A program made the position numbers and the translations under genes. 64,000 nt of DNA from Mogibacterium sp. (GTDB lineage Bacteria > Bacillota > Clostridia > Peptostreptococcales > Anaerovoracaceae): assembly GCA_017431685.1 (NCBI GenBank), contig JAFRKO010000009.1, positions 1 to 64,000 of the forward strand. Direction: 5' to 3'. Under the pieces are notes generated by a model. It ran no database searches and was not told the origin of the DNA. It worked only from the letters and a program-made list of their open reading frames with translations. Of the stretch, positions 25,704-33,831 are shown piece after piece (within the stretch, counting starts at the first letter, position 1; the number at the start of each line of letters is the position of its first letter).

Positions 25704-26644
25704 CAGAACTCTCTCATCAGCTCTTCGAGTTCGCGGATCTCCTCGTCATCGACCTCAGAATCAAACATGACTTCGAGCGGGATGTCGTCCATGCGGTCCT
25801 TTCCGGCATTCTTTCCGATCCTTTTGATTTCCTCTTTTCTGAAGGAATGGATCTCCTGCGAAAAGACTTCCTCTCCCGTTTCAGGATCCTTTTCAATAGC
25901 GCGGGTGTTGATTTTACCATTGAAGTAGTCGACATTGACTACTTTTGCAAGGCCGTCAGGCGTCTCAACTCTCTCGTTGTCTTTAGGCATACCCTTACGG
26001 AGCTCTTTGTAGGTTTTATCTTCAAAATTGAGGCAGCACATCAGCCTTCCGCATGTTCCCGATATCTTTGATGGATTGAGCGAGAGATTCTGCTGTTTTG
26101 CCATTTTGATCGACACCGGATGAAAATCCGAAAGCCATTTGCTGCAACAGAGAGGTCTTCCGCAGATTCCGATGCCTCCAAGCATCCTCGCTTCATCCCT
26201 GACTCCGATCTGCCTGAGTTCTATTCTGTTTTTGAAGTATCCGGCAAGATCCTTTGCCAGTTCTCTGAAGTCCACCCTGCCGTCTGCCGAGAAGTAGAAA
26301 ACTATTTTGGAGCCATCGATCATGAATTCAACGTCGATCAGCTTCATATCGAGCTCGTGTTTTTCAATCTTTTCAGCACATACTTTAAGCGCGTCTTCAC
26401 GTTTAGCGAGATTCTCGTGGTATTTCCTGAGGTCCGCTTCCGTCGCCTTGCGCTCTACAGGTTTCAGTTCCGCTACCAGTTCGGATTCATCTATTTCTTT
26501 ATTTGCAATCAGAATGTGCCCCAGTTCCATGCCCCTTGCTGTTTCAACAATGACCATGTCTCCGAGTTCAAACGTCTTCCCGACCGGATCAAAATAATAT
26601 GTTTTGCCGGTCTTCATGAATCCGACTCCGACTATTTCAACCAT
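25703..26644 (-). CDS. ricT: PSP1-domain protein RicT (YaaT)
   Basis: A 313-residue PSP1-domain protein. In B. subtilis RicT forms the Y-complex with RicA and RicF, which directs RNase Y to selected mRNAs and affects sporulation, biofilm and competence. Conserved Cys pairs that hold iron-sulfur clusters in the complex are visible (GICGRPLCCSKWL and GTCGRLMCCLNFE). The gene lies between holB and a trmN6-like gene, the arrangement typical of Bacillota. GGAGG is 10 nt before the start. Confidence 0.92.
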   Translation of the reverse strand: MVEIVGVGFMKTGKTYYFDPVGKTFELGDMVIVETARGMELGHILIANKEIDESELVAELKPVERKATEADLRKYHENLAKREDALKVCAEKIEKHELDMKLIDVEFMIDGSKIVFYFSADGRVDFRELAKDLAGYFKNRIELRQIGVRDEARMLGGIGICGRPLCCSKWLSDFHPVSIKMAKQQNLSLNPSKISGTCGRLMCCLNFEDKTYKELRKGMPKDNERVETPDGLAKVVNVDYFNGKINTRAIEKDPETGEEVFSQEIHSFRKEEIKRIGKNAGKDRMDDIPLEVMFDSEVDDEEIRELEELMREF

Positions 26645-26663
26645 TACTGTATTTCCTCCTGTA

Positions 26664-27452
26664 TCAGTGCCCTGTAAGCTCCAGACGGAGCCTTTTCAGA
26701 GCCTTACTCCTGTCCATGTCCCTTTCGATATCAGCACGCGCCTTTTCACACAGCTCCAGCCTGTCGGCCATAGCAGCTGCAGAGTCCCCCGACATCATGC
26801 GTTCACGGAATCCGTCTTCCGCCTGATCTATAAGCGTGATCGCGTCAGCGCGCGTTTTTACATTCTTTTCAATTGCTTCTCTGAATTCACAGAAAGCGCC
26901 TTTTCCACCCAGCATTTCTGCAGCAGCCCTTAAAGCGTCTGCCCTTTCTTTTTCTTCTTCATCCGGAGCAGCCTGCTCAGGCTGCAGTCTGATAGTGCTG
27001 CATCTCGACCTTACAGTGCTCAAAAGATGATCGGGATTGGATGTTCCGAGAAGTAGTATAACATCAGGACGTGGCTCCTCAAGTGTCTTGAGCAGCTTGT
27101 TCTGCACAGTCTCGCTCAGGCTGTCCGCGTCATCGATTATGCCTATGAGATACCTGCCGTAAGCATCCATATCAAGTCTGCTGCTGAAAGCATTTGCGTC
27201 TTCCGTCTTATAGGCAGTCTTTCCGCTCATCTGCATACGGACTATATCCATAGACGAGCCTGCTGCGATCTGTCTGCATGCATTACAGCTGCCGCATGGT
27301 CTTGACGCAACATCCGTACATCTGCATTCGAGACCCATCGACAGTTTTTTAATGAATTCATCTCTGCCACTGCCCGCTTTACCTTCTATTATGTACGCAT
27401 GGGCAGAGCTGGCTCCGCCCGTGATGCTTTTGATTATGGTGTTCAGATGCAT
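26664..27452 (-). CDS. holB: DNA polymerase III delta' subunit
   Basis: Clamp-loader subunit of 262 residues. It has the zinc-binding cysteine set (CTDVASRPCGSCNAC), the IIDDADSLSETVQNKLLKTLEEP segment in place of Walker B and the SRC motif (STVRSRCSTI). The P-loop is degenerate (GKAGSGRDEF), as expected for delta', which does not hydrolyse ATP. It is shorter than E. coli HolB, as in most Clostridia. It sits 5 bp after tmk. Confidence 0.9.
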   Translation of the reverse strand: MHLNTIIKSITGGASSAHAYIIEGKAGSGRDEFIKKLSMGLECRCTDVASRPCGSCNACRQIAAGSSMDIVRMQMSGKTAYKTEDANAFSSRLDMDAYGRYLIGIIDDADSLSETVQNKLLKTLEEPRPDVILLLGTSNPDHLLSTVRSRCSTIRLQPEQAAPDEEEKERADALRAAAEMLGGKGAFCEFREAIEKNVKTRADAITLIDQAEDGFRERMMSGDSAAAMADRLELCEKARADIERDMDRSKALKRLRLELTGH

Positions 27453-27457
27453 CTTTC

Positions 27458-28072
27458 TCAGCAGAGCTCCTCCAGGCAGCTGTAGATTTTATCTTTTATC
27501 TCTTCTATTGAACCGGAAGCGTCTATTCTTCTGAATCTTTTCGGCTCAGCCTCTGAAATTGCCTTATATCCCTCGCGGACTCTTGCATGGAAATCCGAGG
27601 ATTCGAGATCGAGCCTGTCCGGTCCCTTGTCGCCGGAAGCTCTGGCCTTTCCTGTTTCAGGATCTATATCAAGCCAGATGGTAAGATCAGGGCTGAGTCC
27701 GCCTGTGGCATACATGTTGACTTCAGCCACCATGCTGCCGAGACGTCTTCCGTATGCCTGATATGCAATTGAAGAGTCCACAAACCTGTCACAGATCACT
27801 ATCTCTCCGCGCTCCAGGGCAGGGATAATCGTTTCTCTCACGTGCTGCGCCCTCGAAGCCGCATAGATGAACATCTCCGTCACGGCATCCATCTCTGTGT
27901 TTTCAGTATCCAGGAGTATCTCTCTGAGTTTTTCGCTTATGCGCGAACCTCCCGGTTCCCTGGTATGCAGCACAACAAAGCCCTTCTCCGTGAAGAACCT
28001 TTCAATATTTCTTATCTGTGTCGATTTGCCGGATCCGTCGCCGCCTTCAAGGGTAATAAACAAGCCCTTCAT
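27458..28072 (-). CDS. tmk: Thymidylate kinase
   Basis: Phosphorylates dTMP to dTDP. The 204-residue protein has the P-loop EGGDGSGKST, the DR(Y/F) motif (VICDRFVDSSIAYQ) and the lid region expected for the family. Its ATG overlaps the stop of the small membrane protein gene upstream (ATGA). Pairing with holB is standard in Bacillota. Confidence 0.96.
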   Translation of the reverse strand: MKGLFITLEGGDGSGKSTQIRNIERFFTEKGFVVLHTREPGGSRISEKLREILLDTENTEMDAVTEMFIYAASRAQHVRETIIPALERGEIVICDRFVDSSIAYQAYGRRLGSMVAEVNMYATGGLSPDLTIWLDIDPETGKARASGDKGPDRLDLESSDFHARVREGYKAISEAEPKRFRRIDASGSIEEIKDKIYSCLEELC

Positions 28073-28278
28073 TCCTGCTTCTCCTTCTTTCTATTCTTCC
28101 TGCTGCTCTTTTTGCTGCTTTTCACGGATATCGATTCAGCAGCACTCTGTCTGATTGCCTCGTCCTCAATACCATTTTTGACCTTAATATAGCTGAGCAT
28201 CTGTGAATAGAAGTATGACGCAAGCGCTATGACCGGCAACGCTATCAGTATTATCAGTAAAATTTTAAAGATAAACAT
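28069..28278 (-). CDS. Small membrane protein with basic tail
   Basis: 69 residues: an N-terminal span (ILLIILIALPVIALASYFY) and a hydrophilic tail that ends in a Lys/Arg/Ser-rich run. The C-terminus is probably cytoplasmic by the positive-inside rule. It overlaps tmk by 4 nt, so the two are translated together. No family recognised; comparable tiny membrane genes are common next to tmk in Clostridia but have no known role. Confidence 0.7.
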   Translation of the reverse strand: MFIFKILLIILIALPVIALASYFYSQMLSYIKVKNGIEDEAIRQSAAESISVKSSKKSSRKNRKKEKQE

Positions 28279-28290
28279 GGATTTATTCTA

Positions 28291-29169
28291 TCACTCCGTA
28301 AATCTCTTTTGAAAGAGTCCCACGACTCTGATGTTATCACTTATTATCATAAAGGCGTTCTCATCATGCTTTGCTATGATCTCCTTCAGATGCGGCTCCT
28401 CATATTTGCTGATGACTGTTACCAGCACCTGAGTATCATCACCGGTGTAAGCTCCCTGGCCTTCCCATATAGTAGCGCCTCTGTTAAGATCGTGCAGTAT
28501 GGCATCCGGGAGGCCCGGTTTCTTAGTGAATATCATGCATTCCTGCTTGATGTTCTGCGTATGGACATGGTCGATCCCGAGGCCCGTTACGACCGCAAAT
28601 ATGACCGAGTACAGAACAGTCGGTATATCATAGATAAAGAGGCATATCGTATATATGCATATGCTTATGATTATGCCTATTGTTCCGACTTTGAAGTTCG
28701 GATGTGTTTTTGCGAGGCATACCCCGATGACGTCCTGTCCTCCCTGTGAGCTTCCGGCCCTCAGCACGAGTCCGGCTCCGACGCCGCTTCCGAGTCCACC
28801 CACTACTGATGCCAGTATGCGGTCCTCAACTATAGGAACTGCAGGTACCGGTATTATCGCCAGGAAGGCAGAAGCCATGGCGATCGAGATGAGCGTAGTG
28901 ATGCAGAACTTCCGCCCCATCACCTTGTAAGCCATGAAAAAAAGGGGAATGTTGATGGCAAAATATATTATGCCCATGTAGTCGACGCCCGGGATCTCGG
29001 GAATATGCAAAAATCCGATAAGGAACAGCCTTATCAGCTGGGCGATACCTGTAAACCCTCCGCTGTAAAGATGTATCGGGTTGATCATCAGGTTTACGCC
29101 GGCAGCGTAAAGTACATTTCCGGCTACCGTAATCAGGATGCGTTCGATCCTCTTTCTATTAAGTTCCAT
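28291..29169 (-). CDS. YitT family membrane protein
   Basis: 292 residues with about five membrane spans (YitT_membrane domain) and a C-terminal soluble DUF2179 domain (TGDDTQVLVTVISKYE). A glycine-rich internal helix (GGLGSGVGAGLVLRAGSSQGGQD) is typical of the family. Members are widespread in Bacillota; transport or membrane-sensing roles are suspected but not proven. GGAAGG precedes the start, and a near-consensus promoter lies about 40 bp upstream, divergent from the ABC exporter. It heads the tmk-holB-ricT operon. Confidence 0.88.
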   Translation of the reverse strand: MELNRKRIERILITVAGNVLYAAGVNLMINPIHLYSGGFTGIAQLIRLFLIGFLHIPEIPGVDYMGIIYFAINIPLFFMAYKVMGRKFCITTLISIAMASAFLAIIPVPAVPIVEDRILASVVGGLGSGVGAGLVLRAGSSQGGQDVIGVCLAKTHPNFKVGTIGIIISICIYTICLFIYDIPTVLYSVIFAVVTGLGIDHVHTQNIKQECMIFTKKPGLPDAILHDLNRGATIWEGQGAYTGDDTQVLVTVISKYEEPHLKEIIAKHDENAFMIISDNIRVVGLFQKRFTE

Positions 29170-29207
29170 TTCTGAGCCTTCCGGATAATATAGTTTCTAA
29201 CTGATTA

Positions 29208-29236
29208 ATTTTATTAGAAACGCTCTCAATCTTCAA
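29208..29236 (-). promoter_or_regulatory. Promoter of the yitT-tmk-holB-ricT operon
   Basis: Minus-strand TTGAAG (29231-29236), 17-bp spacer, TAAAAT (29208-29213). The same hexamers and spacing occur at the CofE-like gene (37789-37817). Confidence 0.75.
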
Positions 29237-29245
29237 CAAATAATG

Positions 29246-29251
29246 TATAAT
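29246..29251 (+). promoter_or_regulatory. -10 box of the ABC exporter gene; probably leaderless transcript
   Basis: A perfect TATAAT lies only 9 bp before the ATG at 29261, which has no Shine-Dalgarno. A normal start of transcription would fall at about 29258-29261, giving a leaderless or nearly leaderless mRNA. No clear -35 box is present. Confidence 0.5.
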
Positions 29252-29260
29252 TGCTGCACT

Positions 29261-31045
29261 ATGGAACAGAAACAGATGTCAACAAAATACTTACTGAAGA
29301 GGTTCTACCCATACTTCAAGCCATATTGGTACATACTTGTGTTCGACCTGTTCTGCGCTTCGCTTACAAGTGTATGTGATCTTGTGCTGCCTGTGATCGT
29401 GCGGTTCATAACGAACACTGTGACCACTTCACCTGCTGATCTCACGGTAGATCTGGTCATTCGCATCACCGCACTTTACATAGTGCTCAGGGTGATAGAC
29501 GTCGCTGCCAACTATTACATGCAGAACCGCGGCCATATTATGGGTGCGCAGATCGAAAAGGACATGCGCAGAGACCTCTTCGCTAAATTTCAGGAGCTCT
29601 CCTATGGGTACTATACCAGCAACAAGACCGGCCAGCTGATATCCCGTATCACTACCGATCTTTTCGACATTACCGAGTTTGCCCATCACTGCCCTGAAGA
29701 GTATTTTATCGCGGCAGTCAAGATCATCGTGGCTTTCACCGTGCTTATACAGGTGAACGTGCCGCTTACTCTTTTGCTCTTTGCTCTTATACCGCTCATG
29801 CTCGTATGTGCCATGAAGTTCAGGGTACGGATGCGCAACGCTTTCAAATGGCAGCGTTCTGAGCTCGGCGAGATCAATTCGCACGTAGAGGACAGCCTTC
29901 TTGGTATACGCGTATCCAAGTCATTTGCCAATGAAGACGTTGAAGAAAAGCGTTTCGAAGAAGGCAACGAAAGATTCCTTACGACAAAAAAAGTCGGTTA
30001 CAGGAACATGGCCGGATTCAGAGGTGTCACCCGTCTTTTCGACGGGCTCATGTACATTTCTATCGTTTTCTTCGGTTCGTCAGCACTGATCCGCGGACTC
30101 ATAACTGCCGGAGACTTTATAGCATATCTTATGTATGTGGCGGTTCTGCTTGAATCCGTACGCCGAGTAGTCGAATTCACCGAACAGTTCCAGCGCGGCA
30201 TAACCGGTATCGAAAGATTCGTCGAAGTTATGGATACCGAAATCGAGATCGAGGATGCTCCGGGTGCAGTAGACATGCCCGATGAAGTACACGGAGAAAT
30301 CGAATTCCGGGATGTCTCATTCGCGTATGAAGCAGGCAAAGACGATGATGTACACAGCATTCCGGCCGGTACACAGGTGCTGAGCCATATAAACATCAGC
30401 ATCGCAAGCGGCGAGAACGTAGCCGTTGTGGGTCCGAGCGGTGCAGGCAAAACGACTTTCTGCAATCTGATACCGCGTTTTTATGACGTGAGCGACGGTG
30501 CCATACTTGTTGACGGCAGAGATATACGCGACTACAAGGTGCGTTCGCTGCGAACAAAGATCGGAATGATGCAGCAGGAAGTATACCTTTTCTCGGACAC
30601 TGTAGCAGGCAATATTGAATACGGCAGACCGGGTGCAAGCCGCGAGGAAATTATTGCGGCGGCGAAACTGGCCGGCGCGGATGAGTTCATCAGCGAGCTG
30701 CCCGACGGCTATGACACCTATGTGGGTGAACGCGGAGCCAGACTGTCCGGCGGCCAGAAGCAACGCATCAGCATAGCCAGGGTATTCCTCAAGAATCCTC
30801 CGATCCTGATACTCGATGAAGCTACCTCATCGCTCGACAACGAGAGCGAGCGCTATGTTCAGGAATCTCTTGCCGAGCTCGCGAAGGGCCGCACCACCAT
30901 CACTATCGCCCACAGGTTGTCGACGGTAAAGAACGCGGACCGCATCGTAGTGCTGACAGAAGACGGTATAGCCGAGGAAGGCTCACACAACGAGCTTCTG
31001 AAAAAAGGCGGCATATACGCGGATATGTATAACCTCACCATTTAA
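29261..31045 (+). CDS. ABC exporter, fused permease and ATP-binding protein
   Basis: About 594 residues. Residues up to about 310 form an ABC_membrane type exporter domain with six spans; the rest is the ATPase with Walker A (GPSGAGKTTF), Q-loop (GMMQQEVYLF), signature (LSGGQKQRISIARVF), Walker B (LILDEATSSLD) and H-loop (IAHRLSTV). Homodimeric exporters of this MsbA/multidrug-like type move lipids, drugs or peptides; the substrate is not evident and there is no partner subunit beside it. It is a single-gene transcript, divergent from yitT, ended by the hairpin at 31050-31073. Start choice is uncertain (29261, or 29276). Confidence 0.92.
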   Translation: MEQKQMSTKYLLKRFYPYFKPYWYILVFDLFCASLTSVCDLVLPVIVRFITNTVTTSPADLTVDLVIRITALYIVLRVIDVAANYYMQNRGHIMGAQIEKDMRRDLFAKFQELSYGYYTSNKTGQLISRITTDLFDITEFAHHCPEEYFIAAVKIIVAFTVLIQVNVPLTLLLFALIPLMLVCAMKFRVRMRNAFKWQRSELGEINSHVEDSLLGIRVSKSFANEDVEEKRFEEGNERFLTTKKVGYRNMAGFRGVTRLFDGLMYISIVFFGSSALIRGLITAGDFIAYLMYVAVLLESVRRVVEFTEQFQRGITGIERFVEVMDTEIEIEDAPGAVDMPDEVHGEIEFRDVSFAYEAGKDDDVHSIPAGTQVLSHINISIASGENVAVVGPSGAGKTTFCNLIPRFYDVSDGAILVDGRDIRDYKVRSLRTKIGMMQQEVYLFSDTVAGNIEYGRPGASREEIIAAAKLAGADEFISELPDGYDTYVGERGARLSGGQKQRISIARVFLKNPPILILDEATSSLDNESERYVQESLAELAKGRTTITIAHRLSTVKNADRIVVLTEDGIAEEGSHNELLKKGGIYADMYNLTI

Positions 31046-31049
31046 CCAC

Positions 31050-31073
31050 AAGAGCCCGGAGAACCGGGCTCTT
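31050..31073. terminator. Bidirectional terminator between the ABC exporter and the GNAT gene
   Basis: A perfect 10-bp stem (AAGAGCCCGG/CCGGGCTCTT) with a 4-nt loop lies between two convergent genes. It has T residues in both directions (CTTATAA on plus, CTTGTGG on minus). Confidence 0.8.
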
Positions 31074-31080
31074 ATAATGC

Positions 31081-32220
31081 CTATATCTGTTTAACAAAGC
31101 AGCGTCTGCGTTTGTGAGGCTCAATATTGAACATCTTCCACTGATGATGCACGTTTGTATTCCACTCAAGCTGCGGCCCTGTTTCGGCTTTTCTAATGCC
31201 GTTCTTGTTGCAGCCGGTGAACAGATGCTCCATTATGACTCCGTTGAGTCCTGTCTTCTGGTACTCCGGCCTCACAGCTATCAGCAGCAGGTCGAGAGTA
31301 TCCTTTTTCTGCATCAGCGCCTTCAGGAGCCCGATCCATCCGAGCGGCATAAGATGTCCGCCGCATTTGCGCATGGCCTCTGCCGTTGACGGCGCGCCGA
31401 CTCCAAATCCCATCAGCTTATCGTTATCGTCTACTATCAGGCATACGAAGTCCGGGTCAACCAGCGGCAGGAACTTGTTTGTATACTTTCTGATCTGTTT
31501 TTCGTTAAGCTCCACCACTCCGTAAAGGTGTGAGTAGGCTATGTTTACAAGCTCAAAGACCTGCTTGATATAAGGCTTGTACTGAGCCTTGTGCTTTACC
31601 TCCACCTTATGGAATCCCGTCCTCTTAAGCATGGCATCGGAGATTCTCTTCAGCCTTATGTAATTAGGATCGTCCCAGCCGTTCAGCGGTATAAGGTGCT
31701 CTATCCAGTCTGTGTCCTTTACGTATCCAAGAGCTTCCAGATGATCGATATAATAGGGATCATTATAATAAGTGTAGAACATGCTGCGCTTATCAAATCC
31801 CTCTACCAGCATGCCTTCCCTGTCAAGGTCGCAGAAGCCGAGCGGTCCGTGAACTTCATTCATGCCCTTCTCTTTAGCCCATTTTTCCACTTCATCGAAG
31901 AGTGCCTTTGACACATCCCTGTCATCTATAAAATCCACCTGGGAAAAGCGCATGCGCCTGGTACCCCACTTCTCGTTGGAAGCGTGGCTCAGGATGGCGC
32001 CTATGCGGCCGACGACCTCTCCATCTCTGTAAGCAAGCCAGGACTTTGCCTCGCAGTACTCGAATGCCGGGTTTTTCTTCTCATCCCAGTCGTCTATGTC
32101 GTCGCCGTAAAATGCCGGTACAAAATTTTCATGGTCACGATAAAGGCGGTTTGGAAAGTCCACGAAGACTCTCCTCTCCGCCTTAGTCTTTACCTCTTTG
32201 ATCATTAAATTGTCTTTCAA
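31081..32220 (-). CDS. GNAT-superfamily protein (YghO-like)
   Basis: 379 residues. The N-terminal third has an acetyltransferase-like segment (KSWLAYRDGEVVGRIGAI, HASNEKWGTRRMRF), and a second GNAT-like region follows near residues 250-350 (VCLIVDDNDKLMGFGVG, LLLIAVRPEYQKTGLNG). This arrangement matches the YghO-like group of GNAT proteins, whose substrate is not known. The best start is a TTG at 32220 with CGGAG 6 nt upstream; an ATG at 32205 is in frame but without a site. It lies 19 bp after the phosphofructokinase gene and probably shares its promoter. Confidence 0.8.
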   Translation of the reverse strand: MKDNLMIKEVKTKAERRVFVDFPNRLYRDHENFVPAFYGDDIDDWDEKKNPAFEYCEAKSWLAYRDGEVVGRIGAILSHASNEKWGTRRMRFSQVDFIDDRDVSKALFDEVEKWAKEKGMNEVHGPLGFCDLDREGMLVEGFDKRSMFYTYYNDPYYIDHLEALGYVKDTDWIEHLIPLNGWDDPNYIRLKRISDAMLKRTGFHKVEVKHKAQYKPYIKQVFELVNIAYSHLYGVVELNEKQIRKYTNKFLPLVDPDFVCLIVDDNDKLMGFGVGAPSTAEAMRKCGGHLMPLGWIGLLKALMQKKDTLDLLLIAVRPEYQKTGLNGVIMEHLFTGCNKNGIRKAETGPQLEWNTNVHHQWKMFNIEPHKRRRCFVKQI

Positions 32221-32239
32221 GAGATGCTCCGTTCTATTA

Positions 32240-33484
32240 TTAATGGTTTCTTTTCTTTGTCATCGTCAGATGAACAGGCAGTCCGCCTGCTGTGTAAGGA
32301 GGAACGCGTCCGATAATGAACGGTCTTGCATATTTGAGATAATCATCACTTACATATGTGCCATCGTTGATTATCCATTCCAGAGGAACCTTGCGCTCTA
32401 TGTTTGCTACCTCATGGATATCGAACATGTCATATGTCTCTACATACGGCTCCCTGCTGTCGACCTGAATGGTTACCATCTTACCGCTATTGCCTTCAAA
32501 AGCAGCTTTTGCAGCAAAGTATCCGACGTTATATGCCTCATCTGAATCGCTTCTGGAAGCAAGGTGAGCAGCACATCTCTGAAGTGATGAGAACTCGATG
32601 TAACGTGACTTGAGTCCTGTCTGCTGGGTTACAAGGCTTGCAAGATACGCCGCTGTACCGGCGAGCTGCTTGTGACCAAACGCATCTACGTGATCATTTA
32701 CAGTTCCGAGCTCGCATACAAACTTGCCGTCTGCTGTCTTGAGACCTTCAGAAACAGCAATTACGACTGACTTCTTGGTCTTAGCGAGTTTCTTTATCCT
32801 CTCAATGAAGTCATTGATATCAAATGTGACTTCCGGCAGATAGATCAGGTCAGGGCCTGAGCAGTCGATGTCTTTTGACAGAGCAGCTGCAGCTGTGAGC
32901 CATCCGGCATGGCGGCCCATGATCTCAACGATGCATATAGTAGGCTTGGATACGCCGTAGCTCTCGTTGTCTCTGATGATCTCTTTCATCGATGTTGCAA
33001 TATACTTTGCAGCCGAGCCATAGCCAGGGCAGTGGTCAGTCATAGGCAGGTCGTTATCGATAGTCTTAGGAATGCCCATGAACTTCTGCTTCTTCTGATG
33101 TGTGACAGCATAGTCAGCAAGCTGTTTTATGGTATCCATCGAATCATTTCCTCCGTTGTAGAGAAAGAACTCGATGTTTCTCTTGTCGAGTATGTCGAAG
33201 ATTTTCTCATAAAGCTTTTCGTTGCCTTCAATAGGAGGCAGTTTATAACGGCATGTGCCGAGGAATGAAGAAGGAGTTCTCTTGAGCAGCGAGAGATCCT
33301 GTCCACTTGTAATATAGTCTTCGATGTCTACGATGTCCTCGTTAAGGAATCCTTCTATGCCGTAGTGCATTCCGTAGATTCTTCTGATTCCTGCTTTCCA
33401 GCTGGCTTTAATAACACCTGCAAGGCTGGAGTTGATTACTGCGGTAGGTCCGCCGGACTGTCCGATAATTAAGTTTCCTTTCAT
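32240..33484 (-). CDS. Pyrophosphate-dependent 6-phosphofructokinase type
   Basis: Phosphorylates fructose-6-phosphate (and can run in reverse). Key residues favour pyrophosphate as phosphate donor: the loop reads NGGNDSMDT with Asp where ATP enzymes have Gly, and the catalytic segment reads GIPKTIDNDLP with Lys in place of the Gly of PGTIDND. The 414-residue length also fits the long PPi/group III branch. Substrate motif MGRHAGW is present. AAGGGA lies about 9 nt before the ATG. A near-consensus promoter with a palindromic operator-like site is upstream (33565-33616). ATP use cannot be fully excluded without assay. Confidence 0.9.
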   Translation of the reverse strand: MKGNLIIGQSGGPTAVINSSLAGVIKASWKAGIRRIYGMHYGIEGFLNEDIVDIEDYITSGQDLSLLKRTPSSFLGTCRYKLPPIEGNEKLYEKIFDILDKRNIEFFLYNGGNDSMDTIKQLADYAVTHQKKQKFMGIPKTIDNDLPMTDHCPGYGSAAKYIATSMKEIIRDNESYGVSKPTICIVEIMGRHAGWLTAAAALSKDIDCSGPDLIYLPEVTFDINDFIERIKKLAKTKKSVVIAVSEGLKTADGKFVCELGTVNDHVDAFGHKQLAGTAAYLASLVTQQTGLKSRYIEFSSLQRCAAHLASRSDSDEAYNVGYFAAKAAFEGNSGKMVTIQVDSREPYVETYDMFDIHEVANIERKVPLEWIINDGTYVSDDYLKYARPFIIGRVPPYTAGGLPVHLTMTKKRNH

Positions 33485-33564
33485 AAGTTGTCCCTTCTTT
33501 CGGGTCTCTGTTCCGCCGTGCTTAAAGCGGTCTCCGACCCTCTCTTGCTTGATATTTCAATATG

Positions 33565-33616
33565 TTTGTTAAACAAAAATCATTGCAATTATATTCTCAT
33601 AAACTTTGTCAGTCAA
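33565..33616 (-). promoter_or_regulatory. Promoter of the phosphofructokinase gene with downstream palindromic operator
   Basis: Minus-strand TTGACT (33611-33616), 17-bp spacer, TATAAT (33588-33593). Ten bases after the -10 box begins a perfect palindrome TTTGTTtAACAAA (33565-33577), placed to overlap about +4 to +16. The CofE-like gene has a matching element at the same distance from its -10 box (37764-37779). Confidence 0.8.
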
Positions 33617-33831
33617 TGCTGCGCACTCTGTTTTTTGCGTTTTTTAGCGTTTTCTTTTGTACACTAATACAAATTACGCATGCCCCTTTTGTTCTATTAC
33701 CAGCATGTCTTCGTTAATCCACGCAGGGCTTCTCTTTTTAATGATAATTGCAGGTTTAGATGAATTGAACGCTCTTTGTGTGTTAGAATACATGAGGCAG
33801 ATTATACTGATAAGAAGGAAACAAAATCATT
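33617..33831. other. Intergenic region upstream of gltX
   Basis: AT-rich spacer between divergent pfk and gltX genes. For gltX the only -10-like box is TATACT at 33803-33808, without a clear -35 element, and AAGGA about 12 nt before the ATG serves as ribosome site. I looked for a T-box leader (specifier stem, TGGxACC antiterminator) and saw none. No open frame here looks real. Confidence 0.4.

Noticed and set aside
33617..33831. T-box leader for gltX
   Set aside because: No specifier stem-loop or TGGxACC-type antiterminator found.
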